A stretch of DNA of 64,000 nt from Larkinella punicea. GTDB lineage: Bacteria; Bacteroidota; Bacteroidia; Cytophagales; Spirosomataceae. The position numbers and the translations under genes were made by a program. The notes beneath the pieces are model-generated. The model saw only the letters and a program-made list of their open reading frames with translations, was not told where the DNA came from and did not search any database. The DNA is taken from contig NZ_QOWE01000012.1 in the NCBI RefSeq assembly GCF_003334855.1, positions 168,323-232,322 on the forward strand, in the 5' to 3' direction. Of the stretch, positions 1 through 9,186 are shown one piece after another; position 1 is the stretch's first letter; the number at the start of each line of letters is the position of its first letter.

Positions 1-1635
1 CCGTATGCCGACTCGCCCGAATTTGGCCCGATTGTCGGCAAAGGCGGACGGAATGCGATGGGCGGCCCGGTGTATTACTACGACGATTATCCGGAAACGC
101 CGGTGAAATTCCCGCGCCATTACGACGGTAAGTTTTTTGCTTACGACTGGATTCGCGACTGGATTCACCCGGTAACGATGACCAAAGACGGCGATTTCGT
201 GAAGATGGAAACTTTCATGCCGAACACGAAATTTAGCCACCCGATCGACATGCAGTTCCACAAAGATGGTTCGCTGTACGTGCTGGAATATGGTCAGAAC
301 TGGTTTGCGCAGAACGACGACGCCCGGTTATCGCACATCACCTACAACGCCGGAAACCGCAAACCGCTCGTGGTTGCCAACGCCAGCAAAACCGTGGGAG
401 CCGCCCCCCTGGCCGTTCAATTCAACGCCAAAGGCTCGCTGGATTACGACGGCGATGCGATCAAATACGAGTGGACGTTTGGACAGGGCTTGCCGAAAAG
501 CACCCAGGCCGCTCCCACCTTTACGTATGCCAAGCCGGGTGTGTATACGCCAACGCTGAAAATTACCGATGCCGCTGGGAATGTTTCAACCAAGCAACTG
601 GAAATCCGGGTTGGCAACGACGTTCCGAAAGTGGAAGTAGCCGTGAAAGGTAACAAGACCTTCTATTTCGACAACAAACCGGTGGAATACGAAGTCAAAG
701 TGGCTGACAAAGAAGACGGTAGTTTGACAACCGGCAAAATCAGTCCGGAAGATGTCACGATGACCATCAACTACCTCGAAGGATTCGACAAAACGTTGCT
801 GGCGCAGGGTCACCAGGCTAATGTCGGTTTTGCAACCGGCAAACGGCTCATCGAACTCAGCGACTGCAAAGCCTGCCACAGCATCGACAAAAAATCCATC
901 GGACCAGCGTATCAGGATGTGGCTAAAAAATATGCCAAGGAACGCCGGACGGAGATTGTCAACAAACTGGCGAAGAAGGTGATCGAAGGCGGTGGTGGTG
1001 TCTGGGGTGAACAGGCGATGAGCGCCCACCCGCAGGTAAAAGAAGACGAAGCGAAAGAAATGGTCAGCTTCATCATGTCGCTGGGCGATAAAAAGCAGGT
1101 CGACAAGAAACCGCTGAAAGGCTCCTATACTGCACAGGCGAAAGAAAAAGACGGTTCGTATCTGTTCTCAGCCAGCTATACCGACAAAGGCGGTGCCGTA
1201 ATCGGGCCACTGACGGGTAGCTCGACGGTCGCGCTGCGCAGTGCCAAGATGAAAGCGGCTGCCTATGATGGCGCCAAAGATGTGACGAAGTTCAAGCTGC
1301 CTTCCGGCAATGAAATTGCGTCCGGTGTCAAATCGAACGGGTATTTCTTTCTGGATGACATTGATTTGACAGCCATCCGCAGCCTGACGGTGATGGGTTC
1401 TGCCTCATCGAAATACATGGCGGGCGGCACGCTCGAAATCCGTCTTGATTCGCCCACCGGGACGCTATTAGGCTCCGGCGATGTCAAAAGTGAAAAATCG
1501 GAGCCGGTGAACATTGCCTTCAAAACTCCGGTTACCGGTCAACACAAGGTCTTCTTCGTTTTTATCAATCCGAATGCTGGCAGCAAACCGCTGTTTGCGT
1601 TGAGCGACATTCAGTTTAACGGGGAAACGATGTAA
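1..1635 (+). CDS. Sugar dehydrogenase-type (GSDH/PQQ) protein with PKD, cytochrome c and CBM6-like domains, C-terminal part
   Basis: The frame is open from base 1, so the gene starts upstream and only its last 544 codons are here. Residues 1-115 resemble the end of a soluble glucose/sorbosone dehydrogenase beta-propeller. A PKD-like domain follows at about 124-203 (YEWTFG, then FTYAKPGVYTPTLKITD). A class I cytochrome c domain is shown by C289-K-A-C292-H293 with Met340 as the probable sixth haem ligand. Residues 395-540 look like a CBM6-type beta-sandwich. Bacteroidota proteins with this domain order are exported and thought to oxidise sugars and pass electrons to the attached haem domain. 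The substrate cannot be read from the sequence. A large hairpin follows the stop codon. Confidence 0.85.
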   Translation, partial: PYADSPEFGPIVGKGGRNAMGGPVYYYDDYPETPVKFPRHYDGKFFAYDWIRDWIHPVTMTKDGDFVKMETFMPNTKFSHPIDMQFHKDGSLYVLEYGQNWFAQNDDARLSHITYNAGNRKPLVVANASKTVGAAPLAVQFNAKGSLDYDGDAIKYEWTFGQGLPKSTQAAPTFTYAKPGVYTPTLKITDAAGNVSTKQLEIRVGNDVPKVEVAVKGNKTFYFDNKPVEYEVKVADKEDGSLTTGKISPEDVTMTINYLEGFDKTLLAQGHQANVGFATGKRLIELSDCKACHSIDKKSIGPAYQDVAKKYAKERRTEIVNKLAKKVIEGGGGVWGEQAMSAHPQVKEDEAKEMVSFIMSLGDKKQVDKKPLKGSYTAQAKEKDGSYLFSASYTDKGGAVIGPLTGSSTVALRSAKMKAAAYDGAKDVTKFKLPSGNEIASGVKSNGYFFLDDIDLTAIRSLTVMGSASSKYMAGGTLEIRLDSPTGTLLGSGDVKSEKSEPVNIAFKTPVTGQHKVFFVFINPNAGSKPLFALSDIQFNGETM

Positions 1636-1650
1636 GTTGTCTCAGGAGTT

Positions 1651-1757
1651 AAAAAGGGTTGTATCGCAGAGTTGAGCGGAGTTAAAAGGAGTTGAGCGGA
1701 GTTTTTCTCTGCTTACCTCTGATTTCCTCCGCTCAACTCCGCGATACAACCCTTTTT
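1651..1757. repeat. Long inverted repeat (31-bp arms), probable terminator
   Basis: The arms 1651-1681 and 1727-1757 pair over 31 bp with one mismatch and end in A- and T-runs, so the hairpin could terminate transcription from either side. The left arm holds a copy of GTTGAGCGGAGTT that recurs just after it (about 1691-1703). It separates the dehydrogenase from the blaI-like gene. Confidence 0.8.
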
Positions 1758-1780
1758 TTTGCAAAAAATATTTCTAATAA

Positions 1781-1810
1781 TTTGTTCGTACGAAATATTT
1801 CCTACCTTTG
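1781..1810 (+). promoter_or_regulatory. Bacteroidota promoter overlapping a palindromic operator
   Basis: TTTG at 1781-1784 and TACCTTTG at 1803-1810 match the -33 and -7 elements of Bacteroidota sigma-A promoters, with an 18-nt spacer. The spacer contains the perfect palindrome TTCGTACGAA (1785-1794), a likely site for the BlaI-type repressor encoded just downstream. The -7 box ends 4 nt before the ATG at 1815, so the transcript is probably leaderless. Confidence 0.65.
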
Positions 1811-1814
1811 AATC

Positions 1815-2219
1815 ATGAACGATTCAAAGAACAAAAACACCCCTTCCACCGAGCCGACGAAGGCCGAGTTGGAAATCCTTCAGGTACTCTGGCGACACGG
1901 CCCTTCTACCGTCCGGTTTGTCAACGAAGAACTGAATCAACAGAAGCGGGAAGTGAATTATTCCTCGACGCTCAAGCTGATGCAGATCATGTTTGAAAAA
2001 GGGCTGGTCCGGCGCGACGAAAGCCAGATGAAACACAAATACGAATCGGCGGTTGAGGAAAGTGTCACCAAAAACCTCTTGCTCAACCGCTTTGTCGACA
2101 CGCTCTACGAAGGCTCCGCCACCAATTTGATGCTTCAGTTGCTCGGCAACCAAAAAACATCGAAAGAGGAAATCGAAGCCATCAAAGCATTGATCCGCAC
2201 GCTGGAATCCGATCAATAA
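1815..2219 (+). CDS. BlaI/MecI/CopY family transcriptional repressor
   Basis: This 134-residue protein has the winged-helix layout of BlaI/MecI repressors: a helical start (AELEILQVLWRHGPSTV), a recognition region (NYSSTLKLMQIMFEKGLVRR) and a C-terminal dimerisation helix. Family members repress their own operon and are inactivated by cleavage through a partner M56 protease, which lies 21 bp downstream. The ATG at 1815 is the only start before the DNA-binding domain. It adds about 14 polar residues compared with typical members. The palindrome in its promoter suggests autoregulation. Beta-lactam sensing is not implied, because these pairs in Bacteroidota often control other envelope responses and no beta-lactamase is nearby. 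Confidence 0.9.
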   Translation: MNDSKNKNTPSTEPTKAELEILQVLWRHGPSTVRFVNEELNQQKREVNYSSTLKLMQIMFEKGLVRRDESQMKHKYESAVEESVTKNLLLNRFVDTLYEGSATNLMLQLLGNQKTSKEEIEAIKALIRTLESDQ

Positions 2220-2240
2220 CCCTTTCTAACTTCTCCCAAC

Positions 2241-4181
2241 ATGTCGACAACCGATTCTATTTTGAACGCATTTTGCTGGATGCTGATTCATTCGCTCTGG
2301 CAGGGAATTCTGGCCGCGGTCTTGGCCGGTCTGGTTATTCTTTCAACACCCAAAGCGGGGGTTCGGTGGCGGTATGGCCTGCTGGTTTCGGTGGTTTTCC
2401 TGTTTCTGCTGGGTTGCGGTTTTACCTTTTTCCGGCAACTGGCCCCCTCCGGTGTCAGCTCTCCCACCCTGGTGACTCTTTCAGGCAGTGAAACCCTTCC
2501 CTCCTTCCGGCAAACCCTCATTCCAGCATCGGCGGGGCCGGAACCCACGTTTTGGCAAGCTACCGTCCAGTTTCTGAATACGCACACGGATTGGATTATA
2601 TTGATCTGGGCCTGCTGTTTTTTGTTCAAAGCGGCTCGCCTGTCGATCGGTTTGCGGCATTTGCACCAGTTGCGCCACCGGAACATCCACCCGCCAACCG
2701 AGCGGTGGCAGTCGGAGTTGCGTCGCCTGTGCGGTTTGCTCGGCATTCCGAAAACCGTCCGGTTGCTGGAGTCGGAGCGCGTACAGGTTCCCGTCACCAT
2801 TGGCTACCTCAAACCGCTGGTTTTAGTCCCGTTTGGTCTGCTGGCATCGCTCTCGCCGGAACAGGCCGAAACCGTGCTGCTTCATGAACTGGCGCACATT
2901 CGGCGGAAAGATTACCTGGTGAACCTATTGCAATGTCTGGTCGAGACCGTGTTTTTCTTCCATCCGGCCCTGCTCTGGATTTCGGCGCTGATTCGGGAGG
3001 AGCGCGAAGCCTGCTGCGACGACCTGGTGATGACCACCACCGGAAACCGAAAAAGCTACCTCGAAGTGCTGGTACTTTTCCAGGAAACCCAACTTGGCGT
3101 TCTTCCGCTGGCGATGGGATTGGCCGACCGGCGGATGCCCCTCCTGAACCGGGTGAAACGGATGCTTTCCAAAGAAAACCAGCCGTTGACCAGCCTGGAA
3201 AAAACCCTGCTGGTGCTGGCACTGGTGGGCATGACGGCATTCACGTTTTTACCGAAAGCTTCACCGGCTCCCGAAAAAACCAGAACCGGGTTTCAGCAAG
3301 CGGAGCAAAAACCGGCTCCTGCCGGACAGAAAAAACAACCGGCCCAAACCTCTCCGGCAAAACCCCGGAAGAATGCACCGAAAAAACCGGCTTCGTCCAA
3401 ACCGAAACCTGTCCGCCCTTTGGTGATCGACACAATCCGGTTTGATAAAAAGCCTTTCACCAGCATCCGGTTTGATCCAACCAATCAGCAGAACAGCCAG
3501 GATGTGACCATTACGGCCATCGATGAAACCGGCAAAAAATACATCATGACCCGGCACAACGGACAGGTGGCCGGTTTGTCCATCAACGACCAGCCTATTC
3601 CGACGAACGAGCTTTCCCGGTATACCGATCTGTTCCGACAGGTCGATCGCTTCGCCGGGGAGCGTCTGGAACGGAAGCAAAAACTCATCGCAGAGCGACT
3701 GGCCGGAAACCAGGAGGAACACAGAAGGAGCCAGGAGAAAATGAAGCAGGCGATGGCGGCCAAACAGGAAATGCTCCGAAAGGAAAACCAGGCATCGTTT
3801 GACAAGAGCAAGGAATTTCATCCGCAGAAAGACAAACTTCGTTTGCGGGAGAATGAAACGTTCTTTCAGATTTCTCCCGTAAAAAAGAAGCGGGAATTCG
3901 ATCACGCCCGGATTCAGCCGGATGTCGACCGGATCCACGGCATCATGACCGATCTGGTTCAGGAAGGTATCGTTCAGGATCCCGATGACATCGACTGGTT
4001 TGGTCTGAGCGAAACGGAGTTGATCGTCAATGGCCAAAAACTGTCGCCCGAACTGCACGAAAAACTGCGGAGCAAATACGGTATTCGACCGCAATACGGT
4101 TTGTATTACGGCCCCGTTCAAATGTCCGGCACCGGTTTTTTCCTGGATCGGAAAGAAACTTCAACCCCATCCAAAGAGTAA
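2241..4181 (+). CDS. BlaR1-like M56 family membrane metallopeptidase
   Basis: The 646-residue protein has N-terminal membrane segments (about 10-35, 44-62, 115-135), the zinc-peptidase motif H215-E-L-A-H219 inside LLHELAHIRRKDY, a further ligand region (EEREACCDD), and another membrane helix near 321-337. This is the M56 peptidase fold of BlaR1/MecR1. In place of a penicillin-binding sensor domain there is a Pro/Lys-rich linker (about 340-400) and a charged region of about 240 residues with a probable coiled coil, presumably outside the cytoplasmic membrane. It should cleave the BlaI-type repressor encoded just upstream. The signal it senses is unknown. Confidence 0.9.
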   Translation: MSTTDSILNAFCWMLIHSLWQGILAAVLAGLVILSTPKAGVRWRYGLLVSVVFLFLLGCGFTFFRQLAPSGVSSPTLVTLSGSETLPSFRQTLIPASAGPEPTFWQATVQFLNTHTDWIILIWACCFLFKAARLSIGLRHLHQLRHRNIHPPTERWQSELRRLCGLLGIPKTVRLLESERVQVPVTIGYLKPLVLVPFGLLASLSPEQAETVLLHELAHIRRKDYLVNLLQCLVETVFFFHPALLWISALIREEREACCDDLVMTTTGNRKSYLEVLVLFQETQLGVLPLAMGLADRRMPLLNRVKRMLSKENQPLTSLEKTLLVLALVGMTAFTFLPKASPAPEKTRTGFQQAEQKPAPAGQKKQPAQTSPAKPRKNAPKKPASSKPKPVRPLVIDTIRFDKKPFTSIRFDPTNQQNSQDVTITAIDETGKKYIMTRHNGQVAGLSINDQPIPTNELSRYTDLFRQVDRFAGERLERKQKLIAERLAGNQEEHRRSQEKMKQAMAAKQEMLRKENQASFDKSKEFHPQKDKLRLRENETFFQISPVKKKREFDHARIQPDVDRIHGIMTDLVQEGIVQDPDDIDWFGLSETELIVNGQKLSPELHEKLRSKYGIRPQYGLYYGPVQMSGTGFFLDRKETSTPSKE

Positions 4182-4215
4182 ACCAGCGATACCAGTAGAA
4201 CCGGTCTTCTCCGGT

Positions 4216-4248
4216 AAAGCCGTCGGATCACTCATCTGGCGGCTTTTT
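4216..4248 (+). terminator. Rho-independent terminator after the M56 gene
   Basis: AAAGCCG (4216-4222) pairs with CGGCTTT at 4240-4246 and the stem runs into a T-run ending at 4248. It lies 34 bp past the M56 stop codon. Confidence 0.6.
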
Positions 4249-4275
4249 GATGCAATTCCCGGAACCCGGATGCCA

Positions 4276-4307
4276 TTTGCGTAACAGGGTGTTTCTGCCG
4301 TATTTTG
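4276..4307 (+). promoter_or_regulatory. Possible promoter of the SNF2 helicase gene
   Basis: TTTG at 4276-4279 and TATTTTG at 4301-4307 resemble the -33 and -7 elements, although the -7 box is one base shorter than TAnnTTTG. It ends 4 nt before the ATG at 4312, as at two other genes in this window. Confidence 0.4.
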
Positions 4308-4311
4308 CTTT

Positions 4312-7300
4312 ATGAGAGGGATTCAAGGAGGTGGCAAAACCGCCGTTCCGGCTTACGGCAAAACCTGGTGGGGACAACAATGGCTCAACGCCCTGACCAA
4401 AATCGACTGGTCGAACCGCCTGCCCCGGGGTCGGGCCTACGCCAACAAGGGAGCCGTGAAGGAGGTTCAGATCAAAAACGGCAGCATTGAAGCCCAGGTG
4501 CAGGGCTCTAGACCGCGCCCGTACAAAGTGACCGTCAAAATTCCGGCCTTTACCGAGCGCGAAAAACAACAGCTTGTCGACGAAGTGCTGACCAACCCGG
4601 CTTTGCTGGCCCAATTCCTCAACCGCGAACTCCCCGCCGACCTCAACGACTTTGCCGAACGCAACGGCATCCGGGTCTTTCCGCGCTCGTGGGCCGATTT
4701 TCCAATGAGCTGCTCCTGCCCCGATTTTGCGGTGCCCTGCAAACACCTGGCCGCCGTGGTCTATCTGATTGCCAACGAAATAGACCGAAATCCATTTGTG
4801 GTCTTTCAGCTTCACGGTCTGGATTTGTTGCAGGCGCTCAAAAACCGGAACCTCGACGTCAAAAAAGGCACCGCCGTGTCGATTCCGACGGCTGCGGAGT
4901 TGGCGAAGCCGGAGCCGTTCGACCCGATCACGCCCGACGAAAGCACCTGGTCGACCCTCGACTTGAGCCGGATGAGTCCATTGGGTAACAAGTTGCTGAA
5001 ACTGTTGCCCGACAACCCGATTTTCTGGGAAAAGAATTTTAAAAATACCCTCGAAAAAGCCTATAAACTCGCGGCAAAAGGAGCGGCTAAAGTTGCACCA
5101 GAGGACACCCGAAAGCTTGAATCCTTTGCGTGGCACCACGACCTGACCCTGCATTTCGACGCTTCATTTCGCCTGCAACATCTTTCGTTTCGCGATGAAT
5201 ACGAGCAAACCGCATCGACCAGCCCGTCCGACAACCTGAGCCAACGCTTCGGCAACACCCTGCTGACCGACGACCTCCGGGCGGTGGAACAGGCGTCGGA
5301 CTCGGTCCGGGCCTTGTACTGGATTCAGCAATTTTGCCTGAAACTGCTCGAAAACGGGGCTGTTCTGCCACAATTGCTGCAAGTCGAAAAGAATAAGTTT
5401 GCCGTCCGCTGGCTTCCGGCTACCAACGAAATCACCGTTAAAACGCTGTTTGACCAGTTGCTGTCCATCACGCCCGCCAACGTGGTTCAGGTACATTCGG
5501 ATGACAAAAAAAACGGTTTTCAGTCTCCAACCGAGCAGTTGTTTTCACTCTGTTCGTTGTTTTTGAGTGAGTACATGCGGGCTTTTACATTGCCAATGGG
5601 AATGTCTTATTACGACTATAGATCCAAAAGCTACCTGCACTCCTTCGAATGGCCCGACGAACTGTTTTTTCAGCACCGCCCGGTTTCGTTCGACGGCAAG
5701 GGCATGGGCGATTTCCCGGCGACCATTCAGCTTTGGCTCAATCCGTTTTACATTACGCACAAACAATGGGTGCCGCTGCTGCGTGTGGCCGACACCGACC
5801 TGGGTGAACAGTTCACGGTGGACGTGCTGGCCGAAGACCGCAGCCAGCCCCTGCAACCGCCGGTTGAACTTCATCCCTTTCTGACCCAAAAGCAGTTTGA
5901 CCCGGTCAAGTTCGATTTTTTGCAGGATTTGATGTTGCTGGTCAATCATTTTCCGCAACTAAACGCCGTTGTGCGGTCGCAGGGGCAGAAAAAGGCGGTT
6001 TTTGACGCCAGGACGTTCGTTGAAATCCTGCTCGAAACTTTGCCGGTGATGCAACTGCTGGGCATCTCGATTCTGTGGCCCAAATCGTTGCGGGAGTGGA
6101 TTCGGCCGCAGGTGTCGGGGCAAATCAAGAAAACCGCTACCGACAAAGCCGGTTCCTTTCTGGACCTCGATACCATGCTGTCGTTCGACTGGCAGGTGGC
6201 ACTGGGCGACGAACGGCTGTCGCCCGAGGAATTCAAAAAGCTGGTGAAAGGCGCATCCGGTCTGGTCAAAATCCGGGATCAATACGTGCTCATTCAACAG
6301 GAAGAACTGGATAAACTCTACAAAAAACTCGAAAATCCGCCCAAACTGACGGGCAACGATTTACTGAAAGTGGCGCTGGCCGAAGAGTATATGGGAAACC
6401 ACGTTGGATTGTCGCCCGACGTCATTGCCCTGTTGCGCGAACTGACCCAACCCGCGCCAGTACCTTTACCGAAAGGCCTGCGGGCCGACCTTCGCCCCTA
6501 CCAACTGCGCGGTTACGAATGGATGGTGAAAAACACGCGATTGGGCTACGGCAGTCTCATCGCGGATGATATGGGGCTGGGGAAAACGCTCCAGGTCATT
6601 GCCCTGTTGCTGAAATTTAAAGAAGAAGGCCGGTTTGAGAAAAAACGCGGTCTGGTGGTGGTGCCGACCACCCTGCTGACCAACTGGCAGAAAGAAATCG
6701 CCCGGTTTGCCCCCGGTTTACGGGCTTCGATCTACCACGGCACCAAACGCCAGCTCGATCTGGACGATTGCGATGTGCTGCTGACCACCTACGGACTGGT
6801 ACGGAGCGACCTCGATGTGTTGAAAAAGCAGGCCTGGCACACGATGGTGATCGACGAAGCGCAGAATATCAAAAATCCGGGGGTGGAACAAACCAAAGCC
6901 GTAAAAGCCCTGAAGGCCGATGTAAAAATCGCCATGAGCGGAACGCCCGTTGAAAACCGCCTGTCGGAGTTCTGGTCGGTGCTCGATTTTACCAACAAGG
7001 GCTACCTGAACACCCTGCCGAAGTTTATCAACGAATTTGCCAAACCGATTCAGATGGAACGCAATCAGGCTCAACTTGAGGTGTTTCGCAAAATAACCGC
7101 GCCATTTCTGTTGCGCCGACTCAAAATCGACAAAAGCATCATCACGGATCTGCCCGATAAAATCGAAAACAACCAGTATTGTTCGCTCACCAGCCAACAG
7201 GCCGCGCTCTACGAAGGGGTGGTTCGCGAAAGCCTGAATGCCATCAACAACGAAGACGGTATTGCGCGGCAGGGACTGGTGCTGAAGCTCATGACGGCCC

Positions 7301-7887
7301 TGAAGCAAATCGGCAATCATCCCACGCAGTATACCAAAAAGGGCCAGGCCAAACCCGAGCTGTCGGGCAAAATGGCGCAGTTGTTCGAACTGCTGCCCAC
7401 GATGTATGATGCCAGCGAAAAAGTCCTGATTTTCACACAATACCGCGAAATGGGCGAATTACTGGCCGGATTCATCGAAACCGAATATGGCACGAAACCG
7501 CTGTTTCTACACGGCGGCACCGACCGCAAGCAACGCGATGCGCTGGTGGATCGCTTTCAGACCGACCGGCATGCCAACACCTTCATCCTGTCGCTCAAGG
7601 CGGGCGGAACCGGCCTGAACCTGACAGCCGCCAACCACGTCATTCACTACGATCTATGGTGGAACCCCGCCGTCGAAAGCCAGGCGACCGACCGCGCCTT
7701 CCGGATTGGGCAAACCCGCAACGTGATGGTCTACCGGCTCATCAACCAGGGAACAATGGAGGAAAAAATCGATGCCATGATCCGCTCCAAGCGTGAATTG
7801 GCCGACCTCAGCGTATCGACCGGCGAAACCTGGCTCGGTGACCTCAGCAACGAAGACCTGCGGGCGCTGGTCAGGCTGGAGAAGTAG
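4312..7887 (+). CDS. SNF2-family DEAD/DEAH-box helicase with SWIM zinc finger
   Basis: The protein has 1,191 residues. The start region (YGKTWWGQQWLNAL) is typical of bacterial SWIM-SNF2 proteins. A SWIM finger, CxCx6CxH, lies at C134, C136, C143 and H145. The ATPase half has Walker A in DDMGLGKT (Met754-Thr759), the motif II box D848-E-A-Q851 and the motif III region SGTPVENR. The helicase C domain has GGTGLNLTAANHV and QATDRAFRIGQTRNV near 1124. Such enzymes translocate on double-stranded DNA and remodel protein-DNA complexes. In bacteria they are linked to RNA polymerase recycling or repair, but this one's role is not shown. It looks complete and monocistronic. Confidence 0.93.
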   Translation: MRGIQGGGKTAVPAYGKTWWGQQWLNALTKIDWSNRLPRGRAYANKGAVKEVQIKNGSIEAQVQGSRPRPYKVTVKIPAFTEREKQQLVDEVLTNPALLAQFLNRELPADLNDFAERNGIRVFPRSWADFPMSCSCPDFAVPCKHLAAVVYLIANEIDRNPFVVFQLHGLDLLQALKNRNLDVKKGTAVSIPTAAELAKPEPFDPITPDESTWSTLDLSRMSPLGNKLLKLLPDNPIFWEKNFKNTLEKAYKLAAKGAAKVAPEDTRKLESFAWHHDLTLHFDASFRLQHLSFRDEYEQTASTSPSDNLSQRFGNTLLTDDLRAVEQASDSVRALYWIQQFCLKLLENGAVLPQLLQVEKNKFAVRWLPATNEITVKTLFDQLLSITPANVVQVHSDDKKNGFQSPTEQLFSLCSLFLSEYMRAFTLPMGMSYYDYRSKSYLHSFEWPDELFFQHRPVSFDGKGMGDFPATIQLWLNPFYITHKQWVPLLRVADTDLGEQFTVDVLAEDRSQPLQPPVELHPFLTQKQFDPVKFDFLQDLMLLVNHFPQLNAVVRSQGQKKAVFDARTFVEILLETLPVMQLLGISILWPKSLREWIRPQVSGQIKKTATDKAGSFLDLDTMLSFDWQVALGDERLSPEEFKKLVKGASGLVKIRDQYVLIQQEELDKLYKKLENPPKLTGNDLLKVALAEEYMGNHVGLSPDVIALLRELTQPAPVPLPKGLRADLRPYQLRGYEWMVKNTRLGYGSLIADDMGLGKTLQVIALLLKFKEEGRFEKKRGLVVVPTTLLTNWQKEIARFAPGLRASIYHGTKRQLDLDDCDVLLTTYGLVRSDLDVLKKQAWHTMVIDEAQNIKNPGVEQTKAVKALKADVKIAMSGTPVENRLSEFWSVLDFTNKGYLNTLPKFINEFAKPIQMERNQAQLEVFRKITAPFLLRRLKIDKSIITDLPDKIENNQYCSLTSQQAALYEGVVRESLNAINNEDGIARQGLVLKLMTALKQIGNHPTQYTKKGQAKPELSGKMAQLFELLPTMYDASEKVLIFTQYREMGELLAGFIETEYGTKPLFLHGGTDRKQRDALVDRFQTDRHANTFILSLKAGGTGLNLTAANHVIHYDLWWNPAVESQATDRAFRIGQTRNVMVYRLINQGTMEEKIDAMIRSKRELADLSVSTGETWLGDLSNEDLRALVRLEK

Positions 7888-8337
7888 AAAGCAAGAAGAT
7901 TTGAAAACAATTTATCCCGCCTAGTCATAAATAACTAATAGTCGCTCCCGTACCGGGTTGCTGCGAACTGATACTATTTTACCATTTCTGTCTGGCAACT
8001 GGCAAAAGCCGGAAAATGATGACGCAATTTTTCAAATCGCCTTCTCCGACGGCTGCGGGCTTCCGCAGAACAACCTACCCATTCTCGAAAAAACCACCGT
8101 TAAACGTATAAGTATTTTTACTTTCCGGAGCAGGCCGATAGTCGATTTTTCTGCCTGCTTTTCTATAAAGCCATCATTCAAACGCCATCGAATTTTCCAA
8201 AAGATTTGGAAAAACGGGTTGTAACCTACTTCCCGCCACTTATTTACCCAGAACAGCCCAATATCAAGTGGAACTGGCTTGCTGCCGGGCATCAGTCTAT
8301 TTTAGGGGGATCACGCCATACCGCCCTGACTGATGTT
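7888..8337. other. 450-bp intergenic region with a 21-bp palindrome
   Basis: I see no convincing gene here; the open frames lack codon bias and recognisable motifs. The one structured element is a perfect inverted repeat at 8193-8213, TTTTCCAAA-AGA-TTTGGAAAA, about 125 bp before the next start codon. It looks like an operator for a dimeric regulator. Confidence 0.4.
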
Positions 8338-9135
8338 ATGAAACCCATTCTTTTTTTTCTTCTTGCAGCGACCCCGTATCTGTTTTGCGGCTGTGAGCCG
8401 GAAGACCATGCGCTGGTGGTCAGCACCTACAATGGTCACACGTTGCAACTAATCGACCACACCACCGTTCGGAGCATCGGCGAGCGAAACCACCAGGCGG
8501 TGTTGGTATTTGACGGGAAAACCGTGTGTGACTATAATGCCGGGTTCCCGTTGCTGCCGGAGCAGTATCCAAACTGGGTCATTCGCAACTACGACCTGGA
8601 GCTTTCCAGCCCCGACCAGACGCCCTGGACGGTTTATATGTCACCCAAAGCCTTCAGCCGGGCCGAATTCGACCAGTTTATTGCCTGTTTTGAAGCCAAA
8701 TGGAATGAGATCGATTCGACCCTGACGCATTTCAGCACACCAGCCTTCGGCAAACCGGGTCGCATCGAACGGGTGGTTTACGGCGAAGCACCCAGGCCCC
8801 TGGTGTTCCGACCCGCCCGCCTTCGCTACCAAACCGTGTATGGTCCCAATGCCGGCCCCGAAGAAACTTTCATTATCCAGCCCGATGGCACCTGGTCTTT
8901 TCAGATCGCCGGTAATGGCGACGGAAGCCGTTTTGTGGCCAATGCCGCCAGTGGAATGCTGATGGCGATCAACGGAGAGTTGTGGCTCGAAAAACCGTTC
9001 GTCATCGATCATCCCATGCTCAGCATTCGGCCCGACATGCTCGACCTCTCCGACTCGGAGTACTTCCGGTCATTTGCCGACTCAACCGGAAAACCGCTGC
9101 TGAGCATTATGAAATACCCTTTTACGACAAATTAG
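8338..9135 (+). CDS. Hypothetical lipoprotein
   Basis: I do not recognise this 265-residue protein. I chose the ATG at 8338 because it gives a signal peptide (MKPILFFLLAATPYLFCGC) ending in a lipobox-like Cys; the frame is open further upstream but without a plausible start. The mature part is rich in Asp, Pro and aromatic residues with no repeats, further membrane segments or catalytic motif. It probably sits at the outer or inner membrane. The next gene is convergent, so context gives no functional hint. Confidence 0.6.
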   Translation: MKPILFFLLAATPYLFCGCEPEDHALVVSTYNGHTLQLIDHTTVRSIGERNHQAVLVFDGKTVCDYNAGFPLLPEQYPNWVIRNYDLELSSPDQTPWTVYMSPKAFSRAEFDQFIACFEAKWNEIDSTLTHFSTPAFGKPGRIERVVYGEAPRPLVFRPARLRYQTVYGPNAGPEETFIIQPDGTWSFQIAGNGDGSRFVANAASGMLMAINGELWLEKPFVIDHPMLSIRPDMLDLSDSEYFRSFADSTGKPLLSIMKYPFTTN

Positions 9136-9186
9136 CCCCTCGATCGGTTAGGCAGGCGGCAGACTTTTTGTGCTGGTTGAAACCGG

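Noticed and set aside
1815..4181. Beta-lactam resistance operon
   Set aside because: BlaI/M56 pairs are common regulators in Bacteroidota; no beta-lactamase or penicillin-binding sensor domain is present.
7958..8224. Small gene in the 7.9-8.2 kb gap
   Set aside because: The frame has no family pattern, no promoter and no codon bias; it is probably non-coding.
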